DNA of 64,000 nucleotides. Origin: Acestrorhynchus altus. Its lineage: Eukaryota > Chordata > Actinopteri > Characiformes > Acestrorhynchidae. Below, piece after piece: positions 1 to 12,291 of this stretch. Numbering within the stretch: position 1 is the first letter of the stretch; every line of letters begins with the position of its first letter. The notes under the pieces are model-generated. The model had not been told where the DNA came from and did no database searches. It worked only from the letters and a program-made list of their open reading frames with translations. Where the stretch lies: assembly GCA_034509495.1 (NCBI GenBank), contig CM067507.1, forward strand, positions 26,092,385-26,156,384, read 5' to 3'. Made by a program: the position numbers and the translations under genes.

Positions 1-42
1 TGCTGTGAGGCAACAGCACTATCCACTGCGCCACCATGCCAC
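1..42 (+). repeat. 3' tail of a teleost interspersed repeat
   Basis: The segment carries the words GTGAGGCAACAGCAC and CCACTGCGCCACCATGCC, which close a very common fish interspersed repeat. The body of the same family is seen at 2704-2906, its 5' part at 22757-22890, and an inverted piece at 55553-55622. The copy is cut by the left window edge. Family membership is from memory. Confidence 0.6.
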
Positions 43-2703
43 ATTTGTGAAATGTGTATTTCAATTATACCACAGTATGACATAGTTGGACAGCTTTTAG
101 GTGCTGAAACAAACATGATAAGAGGTAAAGGAGCCACACTTTGGCAGAGGAAGAGACATCCATCATGTTAACATTTTTGTCAGAAATAGACATCATGAAA
201 TATTTAAAATGCACAGAAAAATATATTTTTTCTTTTTAAATGTCAGGAAACTGTGGATGGGCATCATGAACTGCACACCTACCTTAAAGCAAGACTAGAG
301 ACTACTGATCATACAAACAGGTTTATAAAGGGACTCTTTTCAATAGCTCTTGTAAACATTTTAGACTGGTTAACTTTTCTAAGACCTCATTTGAATTGTT
401 GTAGACTTGATTGCCTGGGCATTACTGAAAAACCCTTAGAAGAACTTGAACAAAGTAGCTCTTTTTAAAAATGAGACAATCTTTCTTTGTCATTTCTTAA
501 AAGCTTTTGTGATTGATGAGCTCTTTGTCTGATGGTACAGATATTCATCACATCATGAAGTAATGCATCGGGCAGCTTCTAAACCTATGTTCTGTTTACT
601 GACACTGCCTATGGGAATGTGCCAAATGGTACTTATTCCAGTGGCATAATAAGCAGAGTGGAAACCAGAGCTACAAATCAGGGTGACATTAAATTTAAAA
701 ACCAGCCTTGCTTAAGGCCTCACTGTCATCATCAAGACAATTGGCTAGAGATGTGTAAATTGCAGCTCTTGCAATAGCCTGAATTAGAGGAACTTGACAG
801 TGGCCTGAAACTGAAATTACTCCATTACTCACACCAGATTGAGAGTGAGGTGCTGTTAAGAGGGCTGCATAAGAAAAGCAGTATCTGGTTTTCCTGCAAA
901 AAGGCACTGGGGCGAATCTGCTTTCAAATGCCTTCCGTTGTAAATTAACAATAATTTATGAACCTCAATGTTCGTGACACCCAAATCAATTTAATATCAA
1001 ATGAGGCCTTTTAGAACATATTTATCATGGCTGTGTACAAATGATAAATTGATATACTCTTTCGCTCTTTGTGAAAGGCTGTTTCTCAGCATCATTAGTG
1101 GACCAGTCTTAACAATTAAAAGTTCTTGAGTTTATTTAAGTGCATTTTACAGAAAGGCTTTACGACATAAACCAGCAATATCGAACAGCAAATCTCTCAT
1201 TTAAAGAACACATAGAATCCTATTTTATGTTTATGGCATGTACAGAAAATGGGCTCTGATTCCAGCAAGTGATATTAATATAAAAGCTGCAAACTTTTCT
1301 CTTTTTTAAACTCTGCTTCTGATTTTATCTCCAGCTCTTTCTGCCTTTCCCACTCCCCCTCCTCTCCCACAGTCACTTCCCATTAGAGAGCTTGTTGGTG
1401 TGTCGTTGTAGCTCCAGGCCAGCTAGTAAATTACTCTAAATAATAAAGAGCAAATGTTCTTGCACAGAGGGCCCAGCAAATTGGTTAGAGGGAGAAGCAG
1501 CTGGAGTTTCTGAGTGGAGGGGGATCCACTGAAACTTATGGAGACTCCAGAAAGTTGGAGTTGTATTATGGATAAAGAATAAGATACAAACACACTAATG
1601 CAAATGCTGAATAATCTATGAAGGCTTGAATAACACTAGTAAAGTGAACTTGTATGATGCATTGAGTTTCTTCAAATATTCAAATTCATCTCACAAGGTT
1701 TCACTCACCATACCAGGCCATACCATTGAAATTAAAGTTTTTATAAACATAGTGTAAATCAAAAAACAACCCACTGTAATGAGTAAAGCTCTCGAACTTA
1801 TATTTGATCCTGGTATATTGTCACTTACATTGGAGCTGAAAGGCTTGACAAACGCAGGACTTCTTTTTAAATCAGGCAAGCTGTTCACAACCAATTTCAC
1901 AATTTATTGACACTTGCGGAGAAAAATATGTACTTAATAGAACTCCCAGCTGCTAATATGAGATGTGCATAGAAGTCTACATTATCTACATTATCTGCAA
2001 ACAAGTGTTTGCATCATGCATTTCGCCTTATCTGAATTTATTTGTACATCAGCAAACCAATTTAGAGAGCAATATGTCAGTCAAAGTGCTTCTCAATGCA
2101 TTTTAGTTGATCCTACAAAGAAAACTGATTGCAACATTTAGAAATTGGGGTTTCAAATTATAACAATTTATCATATTAAAGCTGCCTAAGGACAATGTTA
2201 CCTTCTAACAATGGACACCAACCCTACTACCTTTCTGCACACACTTCATTCAGTTAAAGAAGGCAGTGATTGCACAAATTATGCAGGGTTGATTAGGGTT
2301 GAAGATATAGCATATCTTTAATGTTTCATTTTTAATGTGAAAAAGGATTCTTTGAAGTAGTTCTTTGTAAGGGCAGTGCTTCTATATCATACCATCACAG
2401 CTCAACAGTTTCGATGTGTCTGGTTACAGTGTTACATGCATAGGTGGGAAACATTTTTGTAGATTATTTCATTCAGAATCCACTAAAAACAGTAAGCAAC
2501 AGTAAGGGTTCTACTATTATTAGGAACCATCCATACTGTTCAGGGACGCAGTGAGTCCAGATCCGATCCGTAAAATATTTAACCAGGTTAATCCCATTGA
2601 GATCACAGATCTTCTTTACAAGGGAGACCTGGAATGGTAGCAACACAGAGATACAATGCGAGAAAAAGATAAAACAATAATCTGTCAACTTGTCAAAGCT
2701 CTT
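43..2703. other. AT-rich non-coding DNA, no gene seen
   Basis: No gene or recognisable transposon is visible. Two sub-stretches, about 620-1040 and 1310-1550, have less low-complexity sequence and more balanced composition than their surroundings and could be conserved non-coding elements. This is only an impression from composition. A short open stretch near 247-468 follows an acceptor-like CAG but lacks a convincing donor. Confidence 0.4.
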
Positions 2704-2906
2704 AATTTGGCACAAGGCAGAAATGCCCCCTGCATAGGGTGCCAGTCCATTGCAGGGTACCACACGCAACCATTCACTCACACCCAGGGGCAATTTAGCA
2801 TGGCCAACATGGGAAAAACACACTAAACTCCTGAGTGGGGATCAAGCTCATAACTCCAGGCCCCTAGAGCTGTGTGACACATCCTGTGACACCACTGTGC
2901 CACCCT
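2704..2906 (+). repeat. Body of the same teleost repeat as 1-42
   Basis: The order of landmarks matches the family: TTGGCACAAGGC, GTGCCAGTCCATTGCAGGG, CACTCACACCCAGGGGCAA, and at the end a GTGACACCACTGTGCCACC tail. A central portion seems to be missing around 2805-2850, so this is an internally deleted, diverged copy. It has no coding capacity. Confidence 0.6.
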
Positions 2907-5251
2907 GAAAAGAATCAAATAACCATTTTCAGTTGTCCCTTTTTGGTTTTGAGAATAGAAAACCCACTTTTGTGTCCATACAAAGTACTTGTGTGAATGA
3001 GATGAGTCTGACTAACCTGAAAAATTACAAATGATATAATGCAAAGGTTATACCCATAACCCTTAAATTGCTATAGATATTCCTAAAACCTTAAAATATT
3101 CTTCACACACTTCATACAAAGGCTTCTTCTGTGAACCAAAAATGATTCTTTGATCAATGAGCTCCTTGTTGTTTTTAGGAGCGTGTCATATTTCATACTG
3201 CCGAATCTTTCCTTTCATCGGTGTTATCTCATCTCCAGAATATCTCCAAAAGGAGATGGCATATTTAACTTTTAATGGAAGTTAATGTAAAATAAGAGTA
3301 ATCAACAGCAGTTTTGGATGATTTCTATTGGCCTGTTCATCCAGAATTATATACACAGTGTACAGAGCAGCTAAAGGTTCAAACCATGGAGAAAACTCAA
3401 AATGGACAAAAAACATGGTTTTCATTGGAGAATAATATAATTTCACAGTGCACAATTATGTCAATCTACTAAAACACCTTCAAGACTGAGAAGAAACAAA
3501 TTTAAGAAGCCAAGTCAGAGACTGTCTAGCTTTTGTTCAACACTGGTAATATTTACACCCTGTACATATTATGCACATAATAAATATGCTCAACAGCAGA
3601 AATCTAGAGCTTCAAGAAAGGCATATGTGCAAAACAGATGTGCAACAATGCAGTGAGCTCTGTGGCCACATATTTTATGGGTAGGAAAAAAATTGTTGTG
3701 CCATGTATTCGTATAACACAGTCTACAACATGCATGCAAAAGTGAGCCATATTTTCAAACTGACATTCTAGTGTTTATCTGCCATAAGGCATCAGGTGTG
3801 GGGGTTTCTAGACATTCCACTCATCGCGCACATTTCCAAAGTTTAGTCAGCATACAGGCAACATGTTCTACCACATATTTTATTATTTTGGAAAGTCTCC
3901 ACTGCAGCACAAACACCGAATACACACACTAGAACGAAACTGTTAATCTTTGAAAGAAATACATGGTGTGCTGAAGTCACAAGAGTAATATATACGGCGC
4001 TGTATGTAAGGATGAAAAGCCTGACCTGCAGTATGAGTTCAGAGAGGAGGCTGGAGGAGGGAGATACACCATCTGGAGCTAACAAACACAAACAATGTTC
4101 ACAAAGGGCCTGGGAGCTTTTGAGATGCCTGAGAATAAACAGCTCAGTCAGCTGGAACTACCACATACTGCTTTCAACTTTTTCTCACTTTGAAAGCAGT
4201 GAGACTCCGATGGTGATATTAAGGGAAAGACAACGGCACTTGTGGTGTTGAGCTAGTCATCAACTTAACATGATCCACATTGTTGAAATGAAGAACGCAC
4301 CCCCCTTTCAGCTCGTATAGGCGACGCAGCAGACAATGTAAATCAGTGACTATATAAGCAGCGAAGATCAATCATTGTAGATCACATGTTTCTTAGACAA
4401 AAGGAAAAACAGGCATTCATGACTCTAATGTGATGTGTGTGCTTACACTACTACTGAAACACAGATTTAACAGCTGTTAAATGATTCAGTGAGTAAAAAT
4501 AAATGTTTTTGACATCTTGTTCCCTTCATACCTGTGTTTTATAATGTGATCTAATATAGTCTGAAGCAGTAGACATACAGCAGTGGGGCAGCCAAAAGTC
4601 TAGTAGTAGGAGAGCCAGCAACTGAAAGGTCATGGGTCTGATTGGGTATTTGTTGGCTGTGATCATGAGCAGGGCATTTAAGCAGGTGGTGCTCAATGCT
4701 GTGCTACTCCAAGACATCGGTAGGCAGAAAAGGAATGATTAAAGCACAACTTGCACCCTTTTAGCTAAGTTGCCAAACCAAGACTGAGATATACATTTAG
4801 AAATTAATAAAAATCCTATGTTCTATGTTATGTAAATAAAAAGAGAGGACCATCACTACCAATTTGCAGCTTGAACACATTTCTGAAGTTTGACATTAAT
4901 GTTTAAGAGCTGTAAACACAAATTTCAAAAACTTTAACTACATTCAGAGCCGGACTGCTCTGTAAGATCAGTACACTCATTGTTTAGGGCCCCAGAAATG
5001 AATAAAGTACCCCCACCTATCTCCACCTTGCTGCAAGTTAGGGTGAGTTAGTGTCGGAGAATATTCTGAAGATCAAGTGAAACTATCTTTAAGGACATGA
5101 TAAGCAGAAACAAAAACTACAGAAGTGAACAACAGGAGTAGAAGTGAAGTAAACTTGTGAGTGTTCTTCTTGAGGTCTGATTGTTAATAAATAATAGTCT
5201 AGTAACCACAGCTATGGGAGTTTAATTAAGTTTAAATTCCACCTTAAATCC
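2907..5251. other. Non-coding DNA, no gene seen
   Basis: AT-rich sequence without a supportable gene. The longest open stretches (about 3843-4091 on minus and 4012-4251 on plus) overlap on opposite strands and show no domain, codon bias or splice context. About 4940-5030 resembles decayed transposon sequence, but I cannot name a family. Confidence 0.4.
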
Positions 5252-5300
5252 ACCTTAAGTTGCTCTGGATAAGGGCGTCTGCTAAATGCCATAAATGTAA
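5252..5300 (+). repeat. Teleost SINE/LINE-type 3' tail
   Basis: The words GTTGCTCTGGATAAGGGCG and TCTGCTAAATGCCATAAATG form the highly conserved 3' tail shared by several fish SINEs and their partner LINEs. The upstream body is too diverged to delimit. Related tails are at 11460-11640 (inverted) and 44585-44645. Confidence 0.65.
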
Positions 5301-6149
5301 AACCAACTTATCTGATATTTCTGTTATATCCTTTATCTAGTTACATGCTTTACTGTTTAAGGATTCCTTATCAGAATTTTGCTTTGGTTTGCAGGGAAGT
5401 CTGAACTGGCACTGACTGCACTGATCATACTGCATATTGCAGAATTATAAATGTGTTGGTAAAATTCTTGTAAAGTTTGAAAAAATAATAATAAAATATA
5501 CATACAGCAGATATTTTATAGAAATAATCCATATATTTTGCAGAAGTCAAAAGACTTCAACTGTATAATTTCAATACTGTATATACAGTGTGTGACCATG
5601 TGAACGCAAGTGAAGTCAAGAGGCATTGTCATTCCATCTGAAATCCTTTAGAAAAGATGGTCTAGCACCATGAAAATTCAATTTGTATATGCAGTATATG
5701 CAAACCTGTCAGAAGTACAATGTTTTTACAATTTTACAACAATGTAAAATATTCTCCATTGGTCATCCGGATTTTCAAAGCAAGATACACCATAAATGAG
5801 AACATTGTTGGTGATCACATGAAAGTATCTTATGTGTAATACATAAGACACAATCCTCATTTTTTTCTTTCACTGATCATCTTCTCTTGCCTGCACTCTT
5901 TTCTGCTTGATTTTTGTTTTCCAAAAATAGCAATGAGTCTCTCTTTATGTTTTCAAACTACAGTACAGTGCAGTATCCCCACTGTTTAATTGCACCTTTG
6001 AAACCTGTGAATTGCACCTGTGAATTATTAAGTTATTACTGTTATCTGTGTTTCATTATAATGAAGGGTGTTTTGTGTATTGATTGTTTTCTGATTGCAA
6101 CCTGCATGCATGATCAGTGAGAGGGCTATGGATAGCAAAATAACAAAAA

Positions 6150-6545
6150 TATTAAAGGACATTCAGGCTATTTTTTAATCTTATTGGGACCACTGTGAAG
6201 TATTATCTAATTTTATTTAATCAATGCAAATAACTGATGATAATTCTTGCATTTTCAGCTCAAAAACATCCTGGATGATCAATTTCCAAAATAATGGATA
6301 TAAAATCTCGGATATAAATAAAAATTTAACTCATTAAAAATTCTAGGTACAAGTATTTTTTTTTAAATCAAAACATTGTTAAATTCATACAAATATTTCA
6401 AGTCTGTTAATATTTACATCTCAAGTGAAGACACATTTGAGGACCCTAGAGTCTCTAGGCATGTGTGACTGTCCTATAAATAGTTTTAAGTATGTCACAC
6501 TGTGGAAACCTCCCACAAAATTGGCCTAGGGCTCTAAAGGTTAAA
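6150..6545 (+). repeat. Unnamed dispersed repeat, copy 1 of 3
   Basis: This stretch starts with AAAGGACATTCAGG and ends in CACAAAATTGGCCTAGGGC then TCTAAAGGTTAA. A second copy at 52040-52410 starts and ends with very similar words, and an inverted partial copy lies at 38690-38910. No open frame is present. The class is unknown to me; length near 390 bp and shared ends suggest a short non-autonomous element. Confidence 0.45.
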
Positions 6546-9500
6546 GGACAGGGGAAGTGAAGTGCTTAGAATAGATCATAGTAAGGAGACACATTATTTG
6601 AGTATGCAATTTTGGGTGCAGCTAAGGTGAGCCCCAAACCTTGCAAATTTGTTGCCATTTACCTTGTACTGTGCTTTGCATCCCCTCTGGCAGTTTGTAG
6701 GAATGAAACAGAGCACATTTCCACTCAATATGTTGCACACATATTTATTCATGGCAGAAATTTACATTTCCTTTCAAAGCATATTACTATATATTACCAG
6801 AAGAACAACATTACACAGTAGTCAGCAGATAAATGTGTCTGAACTACATTTGCATAGTGTTTTAAATAGGGTGTCAAAGAACAGACAGATTGCAGCATAT
6901 CTTGATGTGGACACAGTTGTATATCACTATAGGTGGCATGAACACTTATACTATATGTACATACATGTGTGCATGGACATGTGTTCAGTGCATTTGTATG
7001 CATATGGAGTAGTTCTGTGGTGCTCAGTCTCTGGATATCATGACAGCTTAATCAGATTTCCCTGGCCAAGTCCCCCTTGCTGGCCTTCCTACAGCTCCAT
7101 CACTTCCTCTGGCTGCTTTCTATGCATACACAATCAAACGCCATTGTGAGGGTTGCACAGATAAAAAGTAATTTCTGGCTATGGCTGCAGAGGGAGGAAC
7201 AGGGCTGCAGTGAACTCCGAGTGTTAAAGCATGCAGCAAAGCTAGTGAGGAGCACAGGAGAAATGACTGCTGCTTAATCAGGACAGACTGATAGGAAGCT
7301 TCAGAGAGCTGAGGTGGCTGTCTCGCTTCACAAACAGACAAGATGTCACCCAACATATTGAGCTCCTTTTGACATTAGGTGGCACAGTGTCATGTCTGCT
7401 GAGCTTTATTTTATAACCTGCTTATTTTATTCATAACACTGAATTTTGTCGGTTCTTACCATGGGACCTGACAGATGAATGTTTTGTAAATACTGTGACG
7501 CCTCCCCCTATTGAGTTCATTGGATAATAGACTGGAAAACTGTTACCTCAAGCAATTTATGTTTACATTGTAATGGGAATAGAATAAAACAAAGCACTGC
7601 ACAAATGGGCCATTTCTTTCATAATACAAACAGTTGGATTTATTCATTTAAAAATGGTTATAGTGAGGGCTGAATAGGTCTGACATTTAATCACACTGCA
7701 ATTTCCAAAGGGTTTCCCACTGCACCATCAATAACATTCAAAATCCGCAACAGCAGAGCTTTCACCTCTTTCACAATTCCTGATCTCCAGCCGTCATCAA
7801 TGAATAGATTTTGATGAGTGCATCATTACTGCATTACCTCTCGCTGTTTAATCTCAGGTTCAATCACTGCAGATGGAAAAAAATTAGCCTGGATATAAAT
7901 GGGCTAGGTGTTGTTCAGCCCTGGAGAGGATAGAAAACAGGCAGATTCTCAATTTAACATCACAAAGTTCAAATACCTCAAAGAACATATGAAGATAAAT
8001 ACTGGTTTCCTCACCAATAATTTTGTTTGTAACCATATGAAAACAATGTATTCATGCCTTACCCCTTCTGTTGGGTTCATTTCGCGTTAATTAGTTTTAA
8101 TTAGTTTTGTGATCCCAGTCAAAAACGGTTGCTCTGTTATAGCTGGTTATAAATCCATATCAATATATATATAATCACAATGTTTTGGTAGATATTTTTA
8201 TGCAATACGTTTTTGTGAACATTACAAGTTCTGTTTGCTATTTACGTCCTGTCGACCTCATTGACCTTTGCTCATACAACACAATTTGACCAACATTTTT
8301 TTGCATTTTTTTGCATATAAACAATGACGACAACAACAATGACGACAACAATGATGACAACAACAACAACATTTTCTATTTCCACCCCTCATCTGAGTCT
8401 CATATCAGACCACCAGGTGCTACTCATTGGTAGACTCATTAGGACTCTTTGAAAATCTCTAACTGCATTCCATTCCATGGGGTACTTAAGCAGTGCCCTT
8501 GTATTCCATATACAGTAATCAAGTGACATCAGCTATGGAAACTTCAGGCAATTAAATAGTTTCATTTGGAATGCACTGCGATGCCATTACCATCATCAGA
8601 ACATGGCATTCACCACTATCTTTGCTTTCTAAACTAACTAGTACACTAGTACAATGAATTGGTGTCATGCATCATATTATGTGAATTCATGGTCATATAT
8701 TTCTGTAGTGTTTAGTCATTGTGTTGTACGGCTTGTGATTAGTGCAAGCAATTATTGTCACTCACTGGTACTCACTACTCCCTACGCAATAAGTAGTTCC
8801 CTTCCTACTGAGGGTTTTCACTCCCACTGGTTCAGGACTTAAGTTGCAATGACCAAACTTTTGCATAGTCCACTTCACAGGAACTGTTCAGGTGATTGGA
8901 ATGAACATTCTGTGTTTGCTGTGGTCTTTTGCAAAGTCTATCTGGATTCTAAACATTTGTTTTTCTGTTTAATTTCTTAAGTTTGAATTTTGCTGTTGTG
9001 TCTGTCTGCCTGTTTCCTGATCCCTGCCTGTCCTTAAAAGCCCCCAGCACATGCAGCCTGCCTCAGCCCCTTTGTTTTGTATGATTATTGTAGTCTTACC
9101 CATTGATTTCCAATGATGGTCCTTTTTGACCAGGAACACCAAGGGTGTACAAATGTTAAATTAAACACCCACAATTTAATGTTAACTAAATGTGTTCTGA
9201 GTGTTCAGACAACCTGTGAGGACAATTTCATGGTTAGCTTCAAGGGATGATACTACAGAGAAAACTGTAAATCATACAAATTTGACCAGAATACAAAGGG
9301 AAGACTTAATGATTGCCGAATCTAAGTTTATTCACTTCAGGGCAATGAAAATTTGTTTCAGGAATTAATGAATTTACTAGTTAAAAATATATTAACAATA
9401 AAACTTATGCTACCATTACTATCACCAAGTTAAATTGGTAATGATGAGTAATCACAAATTTCACTTTTTTCAAGAAAAAATGGGTTTACTAACAATACTC

Positions 9501-9721
9501 AGCAGCTAGTATAATATGTACATTAACAACATATTAATGGTGAATATTTAATTTTTGTGTTGTAACTGTATTAATTGCAAAGATGCTGAATAAATGTACT
9601 TCATTATCAGGAGGAACACCTTATTGAATTGCTATGTACTTTTTTTTAGAAAATAAACTGTCACACTTGGCCCCATTAAAAAAAAAAAATTAGATATTGG
9701 AACATTGCTCTAAGAATTGGA
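6546..9721. other. Non-coding DNA with a possible conserved island
   Basis: No gene is supported. The open stretch at 6649-7149 (about 166 codons in one frame) lacks any recognisable domain and is overlapped by minus-strand open stretches. About 7700-7885 has balanced composition and AT-rich homeodomain-like words, and may be a conserved non-coding element. Around 8950-9090 a run of CTGTCTGCCTGTTTCCTG-like sequence resembles the 3' end of a fish LTR, without definable borders. Confidence 0.35.
8321..8372 (+). repeat. Compound (ACA/ATGACG) simple repeat
   Basis: Short units of ACAATGACGACAACA repeat imperfectly across about 52 bp. It is a compound trinucleotide-type microsatellite in non-coding DNA. 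Confidence 0.8.
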
Positions 9722-9860
9722 TTGCATTCAATGACAAGAATATTAGTGTGGCCAGGATGGTGGTTAATCAATACCCCACATCATACCCAAATTCCCAACT
9801 TATCCCAAAAGTGCTGGATGGAGCACCATTCCAGAGAACATAGTTCCACTGCACCTCTGT
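9722..9860 (-). mobile_element. Fragment of Tc1-type MITE family
   Basis: The words GCCAGGATGGTGGTTAATCA, TCCCAAAAGTGCTGGATGGA and CACCATTCCAGAGAACATAG appear in the same order as in the inverted copy at 58240-58795. The nearly complete forward copy is at 34437-34942. Only the middle of the element remains here and its terminal repeats are missing. Confidence 0.55.
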
Positions 9861-10351
9861 CAGTCTTTGTTACCTTGGCTCCCTTTAAAATAATCTTTAC
9901 AGAAATCATTGGCTGTTGTTGTAATGACAGTAATGTTGGGAACAGAAATATATTATTAACAATATATAAACAAAAATCTGTGTTGTCATTATACATCGTC
10001 AATCACACAGTTTTTTTTAGTAAACAGATCCATTTTTATCATTTTCTTGGAGTACAGAAGTTTCAAAGTCAGGACTAGGGACAAGGTCAAAGTGATAAAC
10101 TTGATGTTTAATATAGAATGGAAATGATAATGATTTTTGATTTTTTTGGTGGTGCAAAAAATGAATATAATGTCTAAGCTATAGATTTTGTAATACAGTA
10201 TTTCTAACATGAATTTATAACCTGGGAACATTAAAGTTCTCCTAACTGAAGAATCATCACTGCCATCACAGTGTGTGAAGGTGAGCTCTGTCCTTAATAT
10301 TTAAAAGTGAGCTTGCTGACTGGCTCAGGGACAAACCGCTGACATTTAAGT

Positions 10352-10720
10352 TTAAAAATGAAGGAAGAAAGGAAGGGAGGGATGAATGATAAAACTGAAT
10401 TAAGCGGAGGGAAAAAATACATCACTGAGACAGGCAAATTGAGGGAAAGAATAGCAAAGGTGACGTGAGAAAAAAACACAAGAAGAAAAGGACAGAGAGG
10501 AAAGATGGAGATTAAGGAGAGGATTCTGAAGAGACTAGAGGAGAAAGAGGGAGAAGGGGAAGAAGTGAGTGTGACAGGATGAGAGGAAAGGATGAGAGTG
10601 ACAGAGTGAGTGAATAGGGAAGGAAATAAAGGAAGACTTGAGGAGTAAATGATGATGGAGGGGAGGAGGGGAAAGTGCACTGAGGAGATTCAGAGAGAGA
10701 GAGAGAAAGAGAGAGAATCA
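10352..10720 (+). repeat. Long polypurine tract ending in (GA)n
   Basis: About 370 bp of plus-strand sequence is composed almost wholly of A and G (repeated GGAAGG, GAGAAA, GGAGGGG words) with few pyrimidine interruptions, ending in a (GA)n run at about 10691-10716. The serine/proline/leucine-rich open frames on the minus strand here are simply the translation of this tract. Confidence 0.8.
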
Positions 10721-10751
10721 AGGACACAACTGTGTCCTTAGCTAAGATATA

Positions 10752-10752
<1 letters not shown>

Positions 10753-10802
<50 letters not shown>

Positions 10803-10825
10803 GTGTGTATGTGTGTGTGTGTGTA
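10753..10825 (+). repeat. (TA)n followed by (GT)n microsatellite
   Basis: An uninterrupted (TA)n run of nearly 50 bp passes into an imperfect (GT)n run. With the upstream purine tract it makes one composite low-complexity block. Confidence 0.9.
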
Positions 10826-11459
10826 CTGTTTATGTAGTTAAATGTGATTGATTGTGAACAATTTTATGAATCGATTCACATTGCAGAGGAATGTTGTAGG
10901 CTACAGTGTGGACTGTTATTAGGAAATGGCTATTTAAGAGCCGTGGAGGTCAACATATGAACAAATGAATCCTGGAAAAGCAAGAAAACTGTTGGGGAGA
11001 ACTGATCATATGAGTGAGACACACAAATCAAAACCCCTGGCATGAACCTACATGACAGATTAGCTGAGTGAGGAAGGTAGTGCACTATTACATTGTGCAG
11101 CATTGCTTGCAAAAAACATTATCTTCATGGAAGAATCCTCAGCAGGAAACCTAGCCTGTGACCTCATCACCGTGATGTGGACTGATGAAGTCAAGGAAAT
11201 CTTATTTAAAGCTATTTATCTTCAGTAATCATTTAATTGACCAAAAACATTAATAATGTTGAATACATATAAACAAATAAACAAAATATTGTGGTTTGTG
11301 TATGTGTGTTTTAGCTTAACCAATTCCAACAGTGGGCTTTTCTGGTAGAACTAAGCAATATAAATGTATTAATGACGTGTATAAAATGTTGTTTTAACAG
11401 CTTTACAGATAAACTGGAAATTGTTCTTATTTTTTCATCTTTTCTTATATTTATTCTAC
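10826..11459. other. Non-coding DNA, nothing recognised
   Basis: AT-rich sequence with no gene, transposon end or long simple repeat that I can identify. Confidence 0.4.
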
Positions 11460-11640
11460 ATTCACATTTCTGGCATTTAGTCAGAGGACTTTAGTCTGGC
11501 ATTTAGTCCTGAGTAGGTACATATAACTAGTGTGAACAGGGAAGAGTTAACTTGGATACTGCTAAATACAAGAGTCAGTGCTGAACCTCCTCAGTTCTAG
11601 TGTCCAATATCCTGGCATTTGTAACTCACCAGCAACTCAC
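11460..11640 (-). repeat. Inverted SINE-like fragment
   Basis: CTGGCATTTAGTCAGAGGAC is a diverged reverse complement of the tail seen at 5252-5300, with part of it duplicated about 30 bp on. Downstream words GTTAACTTGGATACTGCTAA and AGTGCTGAACCTCCTCAG fit fish SINE-type repeats in reverse orientation. Borders are approximate. Confidence 0.45.
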
Positions 11641-12169
11641 TTCTCAAATTTGGCGTTTTTTTGGTTAAGGACATTCATTTTTTTATTAACTTGTTAAAGA
11701 AGTCTTTGAAATGATGGGTGCTGAGAAAGACATTTGTCATGTCTGTGACTAAATTAAATATTTTCCCACATGAATAACTGTGCTTTTAGTTGCTTATTTT
11801 TGTGAAAAATGATATTAACAATATGAAGTTATTTGCAGTTATTTAACACTTTTTTAAGATGGTTCACAAATCAAACAATAGAAGGTAAACAATGACAGGT
11901 GTAGTGCCATGCTCACAATTCCTGTATCTATTGTCACTGTAGATTAATCCTCATATAAATAGAAACTAAAGGAATTCTGAGGGTAATTCACCCCGCTGGG
12001 TGATGTGTGCACATGAAGGATTCTCACAGGGATGCAGAATTCAGCACAACACCTGGGAAGGCAGCTCACACAAAAAACATTCTGATGCACACCCCTCTAC
12101 AAACCGATCAGTGTCAAATACAGGGAGATGCAGCCCAACGGGAGATTCCAACAGGGTGTAGTGAACTTC

Positions 12170-12291
12170 TTTTGTGCATCACTAAACTGCAGTGTGAAAC
12201 CAGAGCTAACCAGACCAAAAGATTACAAAGTAGAGAAAACACAAACCTTATTTCGGGCCTCGGTCCGGACTTTCAGGTATGAAAGCGCCCT
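12170..12291 (-). mobile_element. Terminal fragment of a DNA transposon
   Basis: The stretch ends with TCGGTCCGGACTTTCAGG then TATGAAAGCGCCCT. Read on the minus strand this begins AGGGCGCTTTCATACC, a form typical of fish cut-and-paste transposon terminal repeats. The opposite end is not identified. A short open frame crosses it (12007-12282) but looks incidental. The superfamily is uncertain. Confidence 0.4.

Noticed and set aside
253..468. Open frame of 71 codons after an acceptor-like CAG
   Set aside because: Starts on GTG rather than ATG, the downstream donor candidate (CAG|GTTTAT) is weak, and the peptide has no recognisable feature.
6649..7149. 166-codon open frame, one of the longest in the window
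   Set aside because: No domain, AT-driven composition, several overlapping open frames on both strands, and no splice context.
10294..10727. Ser/Leu/Pro-rich open frames on the minus strand
   Set aside because: They are the translation of a polypurine tract.
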